Positions 36,199 through 45,934 are shown, counted from the first letter of the stretch. The stretch is 64,000 bases of DNA from SHVO01 sp041905525 (GCA_041905525.1 JAYRKY010000003.1:174453-238452), one strand, 5' to 3'. Program-made: numbers and translations. The notes: a model not told the origin generated them from the letters alone.

Positions 36199-38190
36199 AT
36201 GTCCGGAGTGCCGCGATTTTCCCTGGGGCGGGCCGTGCTGCGTAGCGAAAAGCTTCTTCTGGCGGCGATCCTGATTCTCTGCGCCGGCCTTCGCGCTTGG
36301 CCGCTGCGGTTCGACTACTTCCATCCGGACGAAACCATCGCGGTCGGCGTTGCGCGCCACGTGGTGGATACCGGCGCGCTCGATACCAACTGGAAGAACG
36401 CCGCGCTTCCGCCGGACTTCAAGCTGCCGCAGTACAATTTCTCGGGCTACATGCTGAGCGCGGCGGCGGTGGAGGGCGCCGCGCGCGGCCTGTTGGCCGG
36501 GGATCCGGAAAAGACGTTGTGGCGGCTGCGCCTCTGGAGCGCGCTTCTGTCCCTGGCGGTGACGGGATTGACCTTCGTTGCCGCGCGCCGCCTGTTCGAC
36601 ACGCCGACGGGATTGGTGGCGAGCGCGCTGGTAGTCCTCAATCCGCTTCTGGTTCAGGACGCTTTCTATGCTCGGCCGGAGCCATTCGTGACGGCGCTGA
36701 CGCTGGCCCTCGTCATCGGGGGGCCGCGCCGTGCGCCGCTGGTTTGGAGAACGGGCGCGGCCGCGCTGGTAGCGGGACTTCTGATCGCCACAAAGATCTC
36801 GATGCTGGCGCTTCTGCCGCTCTTGGCGCTGCCGGAGCGCGCGGCGGAGACCGCCGAGACGTTGACCGCTTACCTCGCGCGCGTTGCCAGAGAACTGCCG
36901 ATGCGCGCGGGGGCGATCATCATTGGGGTGACGCTGGGCTTTGCGATCGCGGCGCCCTACGCCCTCGTCAATCGCGCCGATTACATGGAAGGCATCGCCT
37001 TCCTGATGCGGCAGTACAACGCGCCGCAGTGGCCTTACGGCCCAGGTGAAGCGACAACGTTCGAGCGCCTCGCCTATGTTCTGTCGTACTTCGCGGCGAC
37101 CACCGGCGCCGTTGCGTTGGGACTGAGCGTGGCCGGCGCCGCGTGGGCGGGCGTGGGCCGAAACTTTCGCGCGGTGGGAATCTTTTTGTGCTGCTTCGCC
37201 TTCGCGGCGTGGTTCGCGACCTATCCCACGTTCTTCGAGCGCAACTTCAGCCACATCATGCCGATTGTGCTGATCTTCGCCGCGTTCGGCATTGTCAGGA
37301 CCGCGCGGCTTTTCACCGCACCCGTCGCGCGGGCGGGTATTGTCGCGCTTGTGCTTGCTGCCGCCGCGTATCCCGCGGCGCGGATGACGAGCCTTCTACT
37401 TGTGGAGGAAGTGACGGGCAGGAGCTGGCAAGACCTCGGCGCGCTGCGCGCGCGGCTGACGGCGCACTACGGCGCGCCCCTGACGATCCTGGATGCGCGC
37501 GAGGATTTCAAGAATCTCGAAGATCCGAACTTCAGACTCTGCGGAAAGTGGCTGGTCGAGATGCCCCATTATCACGGGCCGCGCGCCGACGCGGCGCTTG
37601 CGCAGCTGACGGCGGCCACGGGATTTACGGAGGTCGGCCGCTTCACATCCCACTTCGCCTTTGTGCCGGCGAGCAGCTTGCATACCTATGTGATGCCGAC
37701 GCGCCTCTATCTCTATCGGGGAAACGACGCTGCGGGCTGTGAGCCGCCGGGCGAGATCGCCGATCCGCGGACCGCGGGGGAGATCCTGCCGGTGCGCATC
37801 GACGCGGACGCGGCGTGGACACCGGGCGGCGCCTATCCGACCTATTTCGGCTTCGCGCCGTCGGCGTATCAGGGCACCTGGTCGTGGACCGGCGGGCCGC
37901 CCACGGGCGCATTGCGTTACGTATCCGAGGTGGAGGGACTCTCCGACATTTTGGTGCCGTACCTGTCCGGGCCGGACACGCAGGCGCAAACGCTGCGGGT
38001 AACCGACGCCGCGACCGGCGCGGAGATTCTCAATCTTGCCCCGCTGCCCGCCTCGCAGGGCTGGCGCTACCGGCGCGTCGCGGTTCCGCCGGGGACAAAA
38101 TTCATCGCCGTGGAAGCCATCGATAATGACCCCGCACCGACCGCGTGGTTTGCGGTGGCGCCCCCGCACGCGCTGTTGCGCGCACCGTAA
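36199..38190 (+). CDS. GT39/ArnT-type membrane glycosyltransferase
   Basis: 663 residues from the ATG at 36199; the longer frame upstream covers the previous gene. An integral membrane GT-C enzyme using a polyprenyl-phosphate sugar. The hallmark first periplasmic loop acid pair is in FDYFHPDETIAVG; about ten further hydrophobic segments follow, with VVLNPLLVQDAFYARPEPFVTALTLAL typical of the family. A soluble domain of roughly 220 residues closes the protein. The acceptor is unknown. It opens the envelope-glycan region, and the convergent MFS gene starts 3 bp after its stop. Confidence 0.82.
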   Translation: MSGVPRFSLGRAVLRSEKLLLAAILILCAGLRAWPLRFDYFHPDETIAVGVARHVVDTGALDTNWKNAALPPDFKLPQYNFSGYMLSAAAVEGAARGLLAGDPEKTLWRLRLWSALLSLAVTGLTFVAARRLFDTPTGLVASALVVLNPLLVQDAFYARPEPFVTALTLALVIGGPRRAPLVWRTGAAALVAGLLIATKISMLALLPLLALPERAAETAETLTAYLARVARELPMRAGAIIIGVTLGFAIAAPYALVNRADYMEGIAFLMRQYNAPQWPYGPGEATTFERLAYVLSYFAATTGAVALGLSVAGAAWAGVGRNFRAVGIFLCCFAFAAWFATYPTFFERNFSHIMPIVLIFAAFGIVRTARLFTAPVARAGIVALVLAAAAYPAARMTSLLLVEEVTGRSWQDLGALRARLTAHYGAPLTILDAREDFKNLEDPNFRLCGKWLVEMPHYHGPRADAALAQLTAATGFTEVGRFTSHFAFVPASSLHTYVMPTRLYLYRGNDAAGCEPPGEIADPRTAGEILPVRIDADAAWTPGGAYPTYFGFAPSAYQGTWSWTGGPPTGALRYVSEVEGLSDILVPYLSGPDTQAQTLRVTDAATGAEILNLAPLPASQGWRYRRVAVPPGTKFIAVEAIDNDPAPTAWFAVAPPHALLRAP

Positions 38191-38193
38191 GCC

Positions 38194-39432
38194 TTACGCG
38201 GCTTGCGGTTTAAGCGTCATCGGCTCTTTGATCGGAAGATTGGTGAGCGCGGCGAGGGCGGCGAGCAGCGCGTCGACGTACCACATCCATTGATAATTGC
38301 CGGTGGCGGCGAAGGTGAGGCCGCCGAGCCAGGCGCCGAAGAAGGCGCCGATCTGGTGTGAGAACAGCGTGAGCCCGAACAGGGTTGCGAGATAACGCGT
38401 GCCGAAGAGTTTGCCGACTATGGCGGCGGTGGGCGCGACGGTGGCGAGCCATGTTGCGCCGAGACCGGCGGCGAAGAGATAGAAGGTCAGGGCGGTCTTC
38501 GGCGCAGCGAGATAGGCGACGAGAAGTACGGCGCGCGAGGCGTACATCACGAATAGAACATGTTTGCTGCGATAAAAACCCGTGGCCCAACCCGCCACCA
38601 GACTTCCGGCGACGTTCGCGAGGCCGATGATGGCGAGCGACCAGCTGGCGACCGAAGGCGACATGCCGCAGAGCGCGATCTCGCCGGGAAGATGGGTGAC
38701 CAGAAACGCGATGTGGAACCCGCAGGTGAAGAAGCCGGCGTGCACCAGCAGATAACTGCGGTCACCGAACGCGTCCGTGATCGCGGCCTTGAGATTCGCG
38801 GGGCCCTGCACCACGGCGTGAACGACCGCATCGGCGGGCTTGCGCAGCATCCAGACGAAGGGAAGCGCGGCCAGCGCGGCGGCCGCGGAGAACCACATGG
38901 CGCTGGCCCAGCCGGCCGCGCCGATGATCAGTTGCAGGATCGGCGCGAACACAAACTGCCCCAAGGAACCGCCGGCGTTGGAGATGCCGGCGGCGAGTCC
39001 GCGTTTGTCGGCGGGCACGCGGTGCGAAAGCGCGCCCATGATGACCGAGAAGCCCGCCGCGCCTGAACCGGCCGCCGACAGGATGCCGAGCGCGATCACA
39101 AACCCAAGGGTCGTGTCCATGGACGAGGTGAGCGCGGAGCCCAGGGACAATGCGACAAGCCCGGCGGCCATGACCCGGCCGGGTCCGTAGCGGTCCGCCA
39201 GCGCGCCGGCAACAGGCTGGATCGCGCCCCAGCTGAACTGCCCAATGGCGAGCGCGAAGCTGATGGAGGCGATGCCGAGGCCGGTGCTTTGATCGATGGG
39301 CGCGACAAACAGGCCGGTGGTCTGGCGCACGCCGATGGTGATCAGAAGCAGCCCGGCGGCGGCAACGGCGGCGATCGGCCAGGCGTTGTGCGGATGAGAC
39401 GGATGCGGCGGAGATGGATGAGGCTGGGACAT
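38194..39432 (-). CDS. MFS transporter
   Basis: 412 residues from the ATG at 39432. Twelve hydrophobic segments can be traced in two halves, with the major-facilitator loop 2-3 signature recognisable as GALADRYGPGRVMAAG and its relaxed repeat in the second half. A His/Pro-rich N-terminal leader (QPHPSPPHPSHPHN) precedes the first helix. The pattern GVRQTTGLFVAPIDQSTGLGIASISFALAIGQFSWG resembles oxalate/formate-antiporter-like and sugar-acid MFS groups. Substrate not predictable. Confidence 0.88.
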   Translation of the reverse strand: MSQPHPSPPHPSHPHNAWPIAAVAAAGLLLITIGVRQTTGLFVAPIDQSTGLGIASISFALAIGQFSWGAIQPVAGALADRYGPGRVMAAGLVALSLGSALTSSMDTTLGFVIALGILSAAGSGAAGFSVIMGALSHRVPADKRGLAAGISNAGGSLGQFVFAPILQLIIGAAGWASAMWFSAAAALAALPFVWMLRKPADAVVHAVVQGPANLKAAITDAFGDRSYLLVHAGFFTCGFHIAFLVTHLPGEIALCGMSPSVASWSLAIIGLANVAGSLVAGWATGFYRSKHVLFVMYASRAVLLVAYLAAPKTALTFYLFAAGLGATWLATVAPTAAIVGKLFGTRYLATLFGLTLFSHQIGAFFGAWLGGLTFAATGNYQWMWYVDALLAALAALTNLPIKEPMTLKPQAA

Positions 39433-39605
39433 AGCGCGGGACGTTAGCCGATTTTGCCACCGGGCCGGACCCTCAATTCGCGCAGGCAAGCTATGCTGGA
39501 CCTCGCGCACCGTGCATCTCTCCCTGTTGCGCGGCTATCCCCTTGAGGGGTCTGTCACTACCCCTGTACAACAGAGGTTGTTCGAGAGCTGTTTGGGATG
39601 AGCGC

Positions 39606-40613
39606 GTGGGCGAGCGGGATTTGGTTTCCGTCGTGATTCCGATCTTCGACGAGGCCGACAACGTCGGCCCGTTGGTGGCGGCGTTGATTCCGGCGTTGAA
39701 CGCGCTCGCCCGCCCCTATGAAGTACTCTTCATCGACGACGGCTCGACCGATGGCACCGCCGAGGCGCTGGCAACGGCGGCGGCGGGAAATGCGAGCATC
39801 CGCGTCATCACCTTCAAGCGCAACTTCGGCCAGACCGCCGCGATGATGGCCGGGATCGACCATGCGCGCGGCGCGGTAATCGTGCCCATGGACGGGGATC
39901 TGCAGAACGACCCCGCCGACATCGGGCCCCTTCTCGCCAAACTCGATGAAGGCTACGGCGTCGTCTCGGGCTGGCGGCGCGACCGCAAGGACACCTATCT
40001 CACGCGCATCCTGCCCAGCAAGCTGGCGAACGGGCTGATCAGCTGGGTTTCGGGCGTGAAGCTGAAGGATTACGGCTGCACCTTGAAGGCCTACCGCCGC
40101 GAGGTGCTGGAGGGCTTCCGTCTTTACGGCGAGATGCACCGCTTTGTGCCGATCTACGCGAAATGGCAGGGCGCGCGCATCACCGAACTGCCGGTGAAGC
40201 ATCATCCGCGCACCAAAGGCAAATCGAAGTACGGCCTCGCGCGCATCTTCAAGGTGATGCTCGATCTGTTGGTCGTGAAGTTCCTGACCCAGTATGAGAC
40301 CAAGCCGATCTATATCTTCGGCGCCGTCGGCCTGTTCTTCTTTTTCATCTCGTTCATGGCGGGCTTCTACGCGCTGTATCTGAAATTCTTCGCCGCGACG
40401 CCGTTCATCGCGACGCCGCTGCCGCTTCTGTTCACCCTGGGCTTCATCACCGGGACCATGTGCATCCTCATGGGCCTGCTGGCCGAGGTGCTGGTGCGCA
40501 TCTATTACGAGGCGCAGAACAAGACGCCTTACACCGTGAAGGAGCGCACCAATGTCGCGGGCGCGTCCTTCGGGTTCGCGCCGCCGCCGAACGACGTGCG
40601 GCGCGTTTCCTAG
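39606..40613 (+). CDS. Polyprenyl-phosphate-type GT2 glycosyltransferase
   Basis: 335 residues from the GTG at 39606. GT-A fold of the dolichol/undecaprenyl-phosphate sugar transferase class (DPM/ArnC-like): VSVVIPIFDEADNVGPLV, LFIDDGSTDGT, MDGDLQNDPADIGPLL, SGWRRDRKD, KHHPRTKGKSKYG, and two C-terminal transmembrane helices (GAVGLFFFFISFMAGFYALYL, LLFTLGFITGTMCILMGLLAEV). It likely makes a lipid-linked sugar donor, which fits the upstream GT39 enzyme. The asparagine-synthase gene begins 3 bp downstream. Confidence 0.9.
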   Translation: MGERDLVSVVIPIFDEADNVGPLVAALIPALNALARPYEVLFIDDGSTDGTAEALATAAAGNASIRVITFKRNFGQTAAMMAGIDHARGAVIVPMDGDLQNDPADIGPLLAKLDEGYGVVSGWRRDRKDTYLTRILPSKLANGLISWVSGVKLKDYGCTLKAYRREVLEGFRLYGEMHRFVPIYAKWQGARITELPVKHHPRTKGKSKYGLARIFKVMLDLLVVKFLTQYETKPIYIFGAVGLFFFFISFMAGFYALYLKFFAATPFIATPLPLLFTLGFITGTMCILMGLLAEVLVRIYYEAQNKTPYTVKERTNVAGASFGFAPPPNDVRRVS

Positions 40614-40616
40614 CGC

Positions 40617-42473
40617 ATGTGCGGGATCGCAGGGTTCGTCGGAGAAGGCACCGCGGCCGACCTGAAGGCGATGGCGGACGCCATCGTTCACCGCGGGCCG
40701 GACGGCGAAGGATTTTTCGCCGATCAGCATCTTCCCGTGTTCCTCGCCAGCCGGCGCCTCGCCGTCGTCGATCTTCCCGGCGGCGCGCAGCCGATGTGGG
40801 ACGGCGCGGGCGATCTGTGCGTCGTGTTCAACGGCGAGATCTACAATCACCGCGCCCTGCGCCAGGAGCTAGAAGCCCTGGGCCACAAGTTCCTCTCGGA
40901 TCACTCCGACACCGAAGTCCTGCTCTACGGTTATAAGGCCTGGGGTCAGGGCCTGTTCGTGCGGCTGAACGGGATGTTCGGCCTCGCGCTTTATGATCGC
41001 CACCGCAAGACACTGGTGATCGCGCGCGACCGGTTCGGGGAAAAGCCGCTGTTCTACGGCACCAAGAATGGCGCGCTGGCGTTCGCCTCCGAGATCACGG
41101 CGCTGCGCAAACATCCGGCCTACCGCGCCGCGAGCCCGGCGAAAACGAGCCTGATGAAATTCTTCGCCCATGGGTTCTTCCCGGGCGACCATACGCCTTA
41201 CGAGCACATCAAGAAGCTGCCGGCCGGTCACATGATGATCGTGAACGCGGCGACGGGCGCGCGTGAGATCAAGTCCTACTGGACCTTCGGCATCGAGCCG
41301 GAAACCCCATCGGGCACCCCGGCGGATTGGGCGGCGGAGCTGGAAGCCAAGCTGCGCAAGGCGGTGGTCTCGCGGATGGAGAGCGACGTGCCGCTGGGCA
41401 TCTTCCTTTCGGGCGGCATCGATTCCAGCGCGGTGCTGAGCTTCGCGAGCGATGCGCGTCCGGCGGCAAGTCTCGAGACCTTCTCCATCGGCTTCAAGGA
41501 AGCGAGCTACGACGAGTCCCCCTACGCCGCCGAGGTCGCGAAATATATCGGCAGCACGCATCGCAGCGAGATGTGCGATTTGAGCGGCGCGCAAACGCTT
41601 CTGCCGGGTCTGCTGGCGCGCATGGACGAACCGCTGGGCGATCCATCGCTGCTGCCCACGTCGCTGTTGTGCGCCTTCGCGCGCAAGCATGTCACCGTAG
41701 CCCTGTCGGGCGATGGCGGCGACGAACTGTTCGCCGGCTACGATCCGTTCAAGATGATCCAGCGCGCCGAGCTTTACGACAGCTTGATGCCGCGCCCGAT
41801 TCATCAAGCCGTGCGCCTGATGGCGGCGCGGCTGCCCCTTTCGGACACGAACATGAGTCTCGACTTCGTTTTGAACCGGGGACTCATGGGCCTGAAGCGC
41901 CGGCCGGCGCTGCGCAATCCGGTGTGGCTCGCGCCCTTGCAGGTCGACGAGATCCAAGACCTGTTCCAGACGCCGGTGAGCGAAGAGGAGTTGTATAGCG
42001 AAGTGATCGCGGCGTGGGATGCGTCGCGCGCGACGAGCCCGGTCGACCGGGCGATGGAGTTCTACACGCGCTTCTATCTGACGGACGACATCCTGGTGAA
42101 AACGGACCGCGTCAGCATGCATGTGTCCTTGGAGACCCGCGCGCCGTTCCTGGAGAATGATCTGGTCGATTACGCGCGGCGACTGCCGTGGCAGGTAAAG
42201 CTGCGCGGCAATATCGCCGGCGGCTATACGACGAAATGGATTTTGAAACGCGCGCTGCACGGACGTTTGCCCGCGCATATCCTCAGCCGCAAAAAACAAG
42301 GTTTCGGGATTCCGCTGTCCGCCTGGTTGCGGGAGTGGACGCCGCCGCAAGCCCCCGTGCCGTTCGTGAACGATATGGCCCTGCGCGCGCGATGGGAGAT
42401 GCACAGGAGCCGGGCGCGCGACGATCGCCGCGCGCTGTGGTGCTGGCTTGCGCTGGCCTATGGCCTCAATTAG
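40617..42473 (+). CDS. asnB: Asparagine synthase (glutamine-hydrolysing) family protein
   Basis: 618 residues. The class II glutaminase domain begins with the processed Cys2 (MCGIAGFVGEG), IVHRGPDGEG and VFNGEIYNH; the synthase domain carries the PP-loop FLSGGIDSSAV and ALSGDGGDELFAGY. It transfers glutamine ammonia to an acyl-adenylate, classically aspartate. In glycan loci AsnB paralogues are common and may amidate sugars or peptides; the position 3 bp behind a GT2 makes this plausible but unproven. The last 4 bp overlap the convergent gene. Confidence 0.93.
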   Translation: MCGIAGFVGEGTAADLKAMADAIVHRGPDGEGFFADQHLPVFLASRRLAVVDLPGGAQPMWDGAGDLCVVFNGEIYNHRALRQELEALGHKFLSDHSDTEVLLYGYKAWGQGLFVRLNGMFGLALYDRHRKTLVIARDRFGEKPLFYGTKNGALAFASEITALRKHPAYRAASPAKTSLMKFFAHGFFPGDHTPYEHIKKLPAGHMMIVNAATGAREIKSYWTFGIEPETPSGTPADWAAELEAKLRKAVVSRMESDVPLGIFLSGGIDSSAVLSFASDARPAASLETFSIGFKEASYDESPYAAEVAKYIGSTHRSEMCDLSGAQTLLPGLLARMDEPLGDPSLLPTSLLCAFARKHVTVALSGDGGDELFAGYDPFKMIQRAELYDSLMPRPIHQAVRLMAARLPLSDTNMSLDFVLNRGLMGLKRRPALRNPVWLAPLQVDEIQDLFQTPVSEEELYSEVIAAWDASRATSPVDRAMEFYTRFYLTDDILVKTDRVSMHVSLETRAPFLENDLVDYARRLPWQVKLRGNIAGGYTTKWILKRALHGRLPAHILSRKKQGFGIPLSAWLREWTPPQAPVPFVNDMALRARWEMHRSRARDDRRALWCWLALAYGLN

Positions 42474-43363
42474 TCGCCGTCGCGTCCGGCAAGATCGAGG
42501 ATCAGACCCGCCGCCGCGCCGAGCAGCGTGAGCGCCAGCAACACGACCGAGAGCGCGAACGCTCCGGCCTCGGGTCCGCCGAGATAGCCGATGGCGCCGA
42601 CGAGGGTCGCTTCCCGCACGCCGATCCCGGCGATGGAGACGGGCGCCAGCAGAACGATTGAACTGAAGCCGACGACCACGGCCCATGCGGGGAGCGTAAG
42701 ATCGACCCCGAGCCGGGCGCCGATCAGCGCGGTGATGACCACACATAGTGCTTGAAACACGAGCCCGAGGACGAGGGCGAGCGAAAGACGCCCCGGCTGC
42801 ATGGAGGCGCGGCGCCACGCGGCGAGCGAAGTTCCGAAGCGGCCGAGCCACGCCGGCATGGGCAGCAGGATCGCGCCGGCGAGCACGGCGATGGCGCCGC
42901 CGAGCGCGAGCACCGTGGCGGCGATGACCGGCGGCGCGAAGGTGGTGGACTCAACGCCAATCGCGAGAGCGACCAGCACCAGGAGCGCGAAGATGCCGAC
43001 AATTTTATCGACCGCGACCGCGGCGAGAATGGCGCCGACATCGCCGCCGTGCTGCATGCGGGCGAGGCGCACCGCCTTGACGGCGTCGCCGGCCAACTGG
43101 CCGGGCAGCGCGGTGCCGTAGAGCACGCCGATCATGGTGAAGCGCCACGCCTGCCACGCCGTCAACTCGGGCAAGAAGACCCGCAGCTTGAGGGCGTTGA
43201 CGCCATGGGCCGCGAAATAGAGTCCCACGGCCAGTGCGACGGTCGCGAGATCCAGCGCGCCGGCCGCCGCCACCGCCTCGCCCAAAGGGATCTGGGCGAT
43301 GACCAGCCAGAGCAGTCCCGCGCCGACCAGCGTCTTCAAGACAAAGATAAGGGCCGCACGCAT
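42470..43363 (-). CDS. UPF0104/lysylphosphatidylglycerol synthase TM-region family protein
   Basis: 297 residues with about eight hydrophobic helices and no soluble synthetase domain. The pattern LVGAGLLWLVIAQIPLGEAVAAAGALD at the start, FTMIGVLYGTALPGQLAGDAVKAVRLARM in the middle and VSIAGIGVREATLVGAIGYLGGP towards the end matches the AglD/YbhN group, proposed as lipid translocases. A role in moving polyprenyl- or phospholipid-linked intermediates would fit the glycan region. It is divergent from the GT4 gene. Confidence 0.85.
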   Translation of the reverse strand: MRAALIFVLKTLVGAGLLWLVIAQIPLGEAVAAAGALDLATVALAVGLYFAAHGVNALKLRVFLPELTAWQAWRFTMIGVLYGTALPGQLAGDAVKAVRLARMQHGGDVGAILAAVAVDKIVGIFALLVLVALAIGVESTTFAPPVIAATVLALGGAIAVLAGAILLPMPAWLGRFGTSLAAWRRASMQPGRLSLALVLGLVFQALCVVITALIGARLGVDLTLPAWAVVVGFSSIVLLAPVSIAGIGVREATLVGAIGYLGGPEAGAFALSVVLLALTLLGAAAGLILDLAGRDGD

Positions 43364-43381
43364 ACGGAGTTCTCGTGGGAT

Positions 43382-44596
43382 ATGGACGCTCAGTGTATTA
43401 GGCTGCTCCCACGCAAACTACCACCCCCCTCGCCCGTGACCGCACGCCGCATTCTCTTCATCAATTATGAGTATCCGCCCATCGGCGGCGGCGGCGGCAA
43501 TGCGATGCGTCACATCGCGCGGGAGATGGCCAAACGCGGCCACGCGCCCTACGTGCTGACAGCGGCTCAGGGTCAGTTGCCGCCGCTTGAGGTGAACGAT
43601 GGGGTCACCGTGCGGCGCATCCCCGCGCTGCGCCGCCGTGTGGAGCGCAGTTCCGTACCGGAGATGCTGGCGTTCATGGCGGCCGCGCTGCTGGCCGCGC
43701 CGGGATATGCACGGCAATGGCGCGCGGAGGCCGCGATCGCCTTCTTTACCCTGCCCTGCGGCCCAGTCGCCTCACTGTTGAAGCGCACGAATGGACTTCC
43801 GACGCTTGTCGCCTTGCGCGGCGGAGATGTGCCGGGGTTCGATCCTTTGACCATGAAGACCTATCACGCCCTGACGGGCGGGGTGATCCGCCGGCTGTGG
43901 CGCGACGCCGACGCGGTGATCGCGAATTCCGACGGCCTCGCCGCGATGGCGCGGACGCATGCGCCGGATCAAACCATCGGCGTCGTCCCGCAAGGGGCGG
44001 ACACGGCGGGCATCGCGGCGAAAACGACCTACGAAACCCGCGACACCGTCGAACTTCTGACGGTGGGCCGCCTTGCCCTGCACAAAGGTCTCGATGTTCT
44101 TCTGACCGCGCTGACGCAGGTGGCGCCCGATGTGAGATGGCGGCTCACGATCGTCGGCGATGGGCCCGAACGCGCCGCGCTTCAGGCCCAGGCCGCATGC
44201 CTGGGCGTGGCGGACCGCGTGTCCTTCAAGGGTTGGGCCACGCGGGAGTCCTTGCCGGAGATCTATCGCGGCGCCGACGTATTTCTGCTGCCCTCGCGCG
44301 AGGAGGGCATGGCGAACGTGCTGATGGAGGCGATGTGCGCGGGCCTGCCGAGCATCGCGACGCGCATCGCCGGCAGCAGCGAAGCGGTGGTGGAGGGCGA
44401 GACGGGATGGCTCGTGCCGTCCGAGGACGCCCCTGCCCTCGCCCGCGCCATCGAACGCCTAGGCCGCGAGCCGGCCGCGCGCGAACGCATGGGCCGCGCG
44501 GCGCGCGCGCGGGTGGAAACAACCTATAGCTGGCCGGTCATCGCAGACCGATGGCTCGACATTGTCGAGCGTATCATCCAAAAACAGGGCGTATGA
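43382..44596 (+). CDS. GT4-type glycosyltransferase
   Basis: 404 residues from the ATG at 43382 (GGAG 12 bp upstream); a GTG at 43436 would start directly at the fold (TARRILFINYEYPPIGGG) and is a serious alternative. GT-B fold: N-domain Gly-rich loop PPIGGGGGNAMRHIA, and C-domain VGRLALHKGLDVLL, VGDGPERAALQAQA, VSFKGWATRESLPEIYRGADVFLLPSREEGMANVLMEAMCAGLPSIAT, the nucleotide-sugar site of GT4 enzymes. Donor and acceptor unknown. The stop overlaps the methyltransferase start (ATGA). Confidence 0.9.
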   Translation: MDAQCIRLLPRKLPPPSPVTARRILFINYEYPPIGGGGGNAMRHIAREMAKRGHAPYVLTAAQGQLPPLEVNDGVTVRRIPALRRRVERSSVPEMLAFMAAALLAAPGYARQWRAEAAIAFFTLPCGPVASLLKRTNGLPTLVALRGGDVPGFDPLTMKTYHALTGGVIRRLWRDADAVIANSDGLAAMARTHAPDQTIGVVPQGADTAGIAAKTTYETRDTVELLTVGRLALHKGLDVLLTALTQVAPDVRWRLTIVGDGPERAALQAQAACLGVADRVSFKGWATRESLPEIYRGADVFLLPSREEGMANVLMEAMCAGLPSIATRIAGSSEAVVEGETGWLVPSEDAPALARAIERLGREPAARERMGRAARARVETTYSWPVIADRWLDIVERIIQKQGV

Positions 44597-45321
44597 CCGA
44601 GCGCAGCGCCGCCCCCGAAGTCGACTACAACGCCGTTTGGACCGGCGCGTGGGACGACATGCGCCGCTACGGCCCCATGGCGCGCCACTCGCGGCGCCTG
44701 ATGCGCCGCCTCACGGACGATTTGACACCCACATCCATTCTCGACATCGGCGGCGGCGAGGGATCGCTTCTCCAAACGCTGGCGCGGGCGCACCCGGGCG
44801 CGAAGATGATGGGGACCGATCTGGCGGAAACCGCCGTCGCCCTCGCCCGCAGGCAAATGCCCGAGGCGGAGTTCGCCGTGCTCGATGTGGTGAAGGAGCG
44901 GCTGCCGCGCAGCTTCGATCTGATCGTGTGCGCCGATGTGGTCGAGCATATCGACGACGACCAAAGCGCCCTCAACAATATGGCGGCGATGACCAATTCC
45001 GGCGGCCATGTGGTGGTGGCGACGCTGCAAGGGCGCATGCGTAATTTCGAGAAGGACGTGGGACATGTGCGCAACTACGCGCACGGCGAACTTGAAGAAA
45101 AGATCCGGCGCGCCGGCCTTGTGATCGACCGCGTGATCGCGTGGGGCTTTCCCTTCTACTCGCCGCTGTACCGCGACTTCCTCAATATCGTGGACAGCAA
45201 AGGCACGACCGGCACGTTCGGCCCGATGCGCCGTTTGATCTGCCACGGGCTCTACACGTTGTTCCTTCTCAACAGCCACAGCCGCGGCGACTATCTGTTC
45301 GTGCGGGCGCGCAAGCCATGA
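44593..45321 (+). CDS. Class I SAM-dependent methyltransferase
   Basis: 242 residues from the ATG at 44593, overlapping the GT4 stop by 4 bp. SAM motif I is ILDIGGGEGSLLQTLA; motif II acid lies in MGTDLAETAVALAR; DLIVCADVVEHIDDD is the motif IV type seen in UbiG-like enzymes. The C-terminal part ends in NSHSRGDYLFVRARK. Cotranslated with the GT4 and GNAT genes, it probably modifies the same surface glycan or lipid. Confidence 0.88.
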   Translation: MTERSAAPEVDYNAVWTGAWDDMRRYGPMARHSRRLMRRLTDDLTPTSILDIGGGEGSLLQTLARAHPGAKMMGTDLAETAVALARRQMPEAEFAVLDVVKERLPRSFDLIVCADVVEHIDDDQSALNNMAAMTNSGGHVVVATLQGRMRNFEKDVGHVRNYAHGELEEKIRRAGLVIDRVIAWGFPFYSPLYRDFLNIVDSKGTTGTFGPMRRLICHGLYTLFLLNSHSRGDYLFVRARKP

Positions 45322-45839
45322 CGGCGTGGCGCATCCCACGTATCGAGACGGCGCGGCTGCGGCTGCGCGAGTTCGTCGAGAGCGACATCGAGACAATGAC
45401 AAAGATTGCCGAAGACCCCGAGGTCTCGCGCTTTATTACTTTCGATGGACTCCCAAAGGATCGCGAGCATGCCTGGCGGACGATGACCAACCTTATGGGT
45501 CACTGGGCGCTGCGCGGTTACGGCATGTGGGCGGTGGAGGAAAAGGCCAGCGGCCGTTTCGCTGGTTACGTCGGGCCCTATTTTCCCGAAACGTGGCCCG
45601 ATAAGGAAATCGGCTGGACCATGGCGCGGGAGTTCTGGGGACGGGGTTTTGCGACCGAGGCCGCGCGCATGGCGCTCGAATACGCGCGCGACACATTGAA
45701 GTGGCCCAAGGTCATCCACGTCATTCATCCCGACAACTGGCGCTCGGTCGCGGTCGCGCAGCGAATCGGATCGGGCCGTGTCGGGGAATGGACCCGCGCG
45801 GGGCAGCACCTTCACCTCTACGGCCAGACTCTCTCCTGA
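45318..45839 (+). CDS. GNAT family N-acetyltransferase
   Basis: 173 residues, starting inside the methyltransferase stop (ATGA). RimJ/RimL-like acetyltransferase: ETARLRLREFVESDIETM at the start, EIGWTMAREFWGRGFATEAARMALEYA giving the acetyl-CoA pyrophosphate loop (GRGFATEA), and VIHPDNWRSVAVAQRIG. The target amine may be a protein, an antibiotic or a sugar; the coupled GT4 and methyltransferase genes suggest a glycan role but do not prove it. Confidence 0.9.
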   Translation: MTAWRIPRIETARLRLREFVESDIETMTKIAEDPEVSRFITFDGLPKDREHAWRTMTNLMGHWALRGYGMWAVEEKASGRFAGYVGPYFPETWPDKEIGWTMAREFWGRGFATEAARMALEYARDTLKWPKVIHVIHPDNWRSVAVAQRIGSGRVGEWTRAGQHLHLYGQTLS

Positions 45840-45893
45840 GACGAAGTTAAGACGCATTCGCTTGTAACTGCGCCGGCAATTTCACCTTGTAAG

Positions 45894-45934
45894 CGCACAC
45901 ACTGTTGACCCGTGTGCGATGCTTCGCCGATAAC
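45894..45934 (+). promoter_or_regulatory. Candidate bfr promoter with overlapping inverted repeat
   Basis: A possible -35 TTGACC (45905-45910) and -10 GATAAC (45929-45934) are 18 bp apart, about 30 bp before the bfr ATG. A perfect 7-bp inverted repeat CGCACAC-N11-GTGTGCG (45894-45918) covers the -35. It looks like an operator, and it differs in sequence from the boxes at bfd. Confidence 0.45.

Noticed and set aside
42752..43381. N-terminal extension of the GT4 frame
   Set aside because: The 210 codons upstream of 43382 are antisense to the UPF0104 membrane protein and composed of charged filler residues; the GT-B fold begins after 43436.
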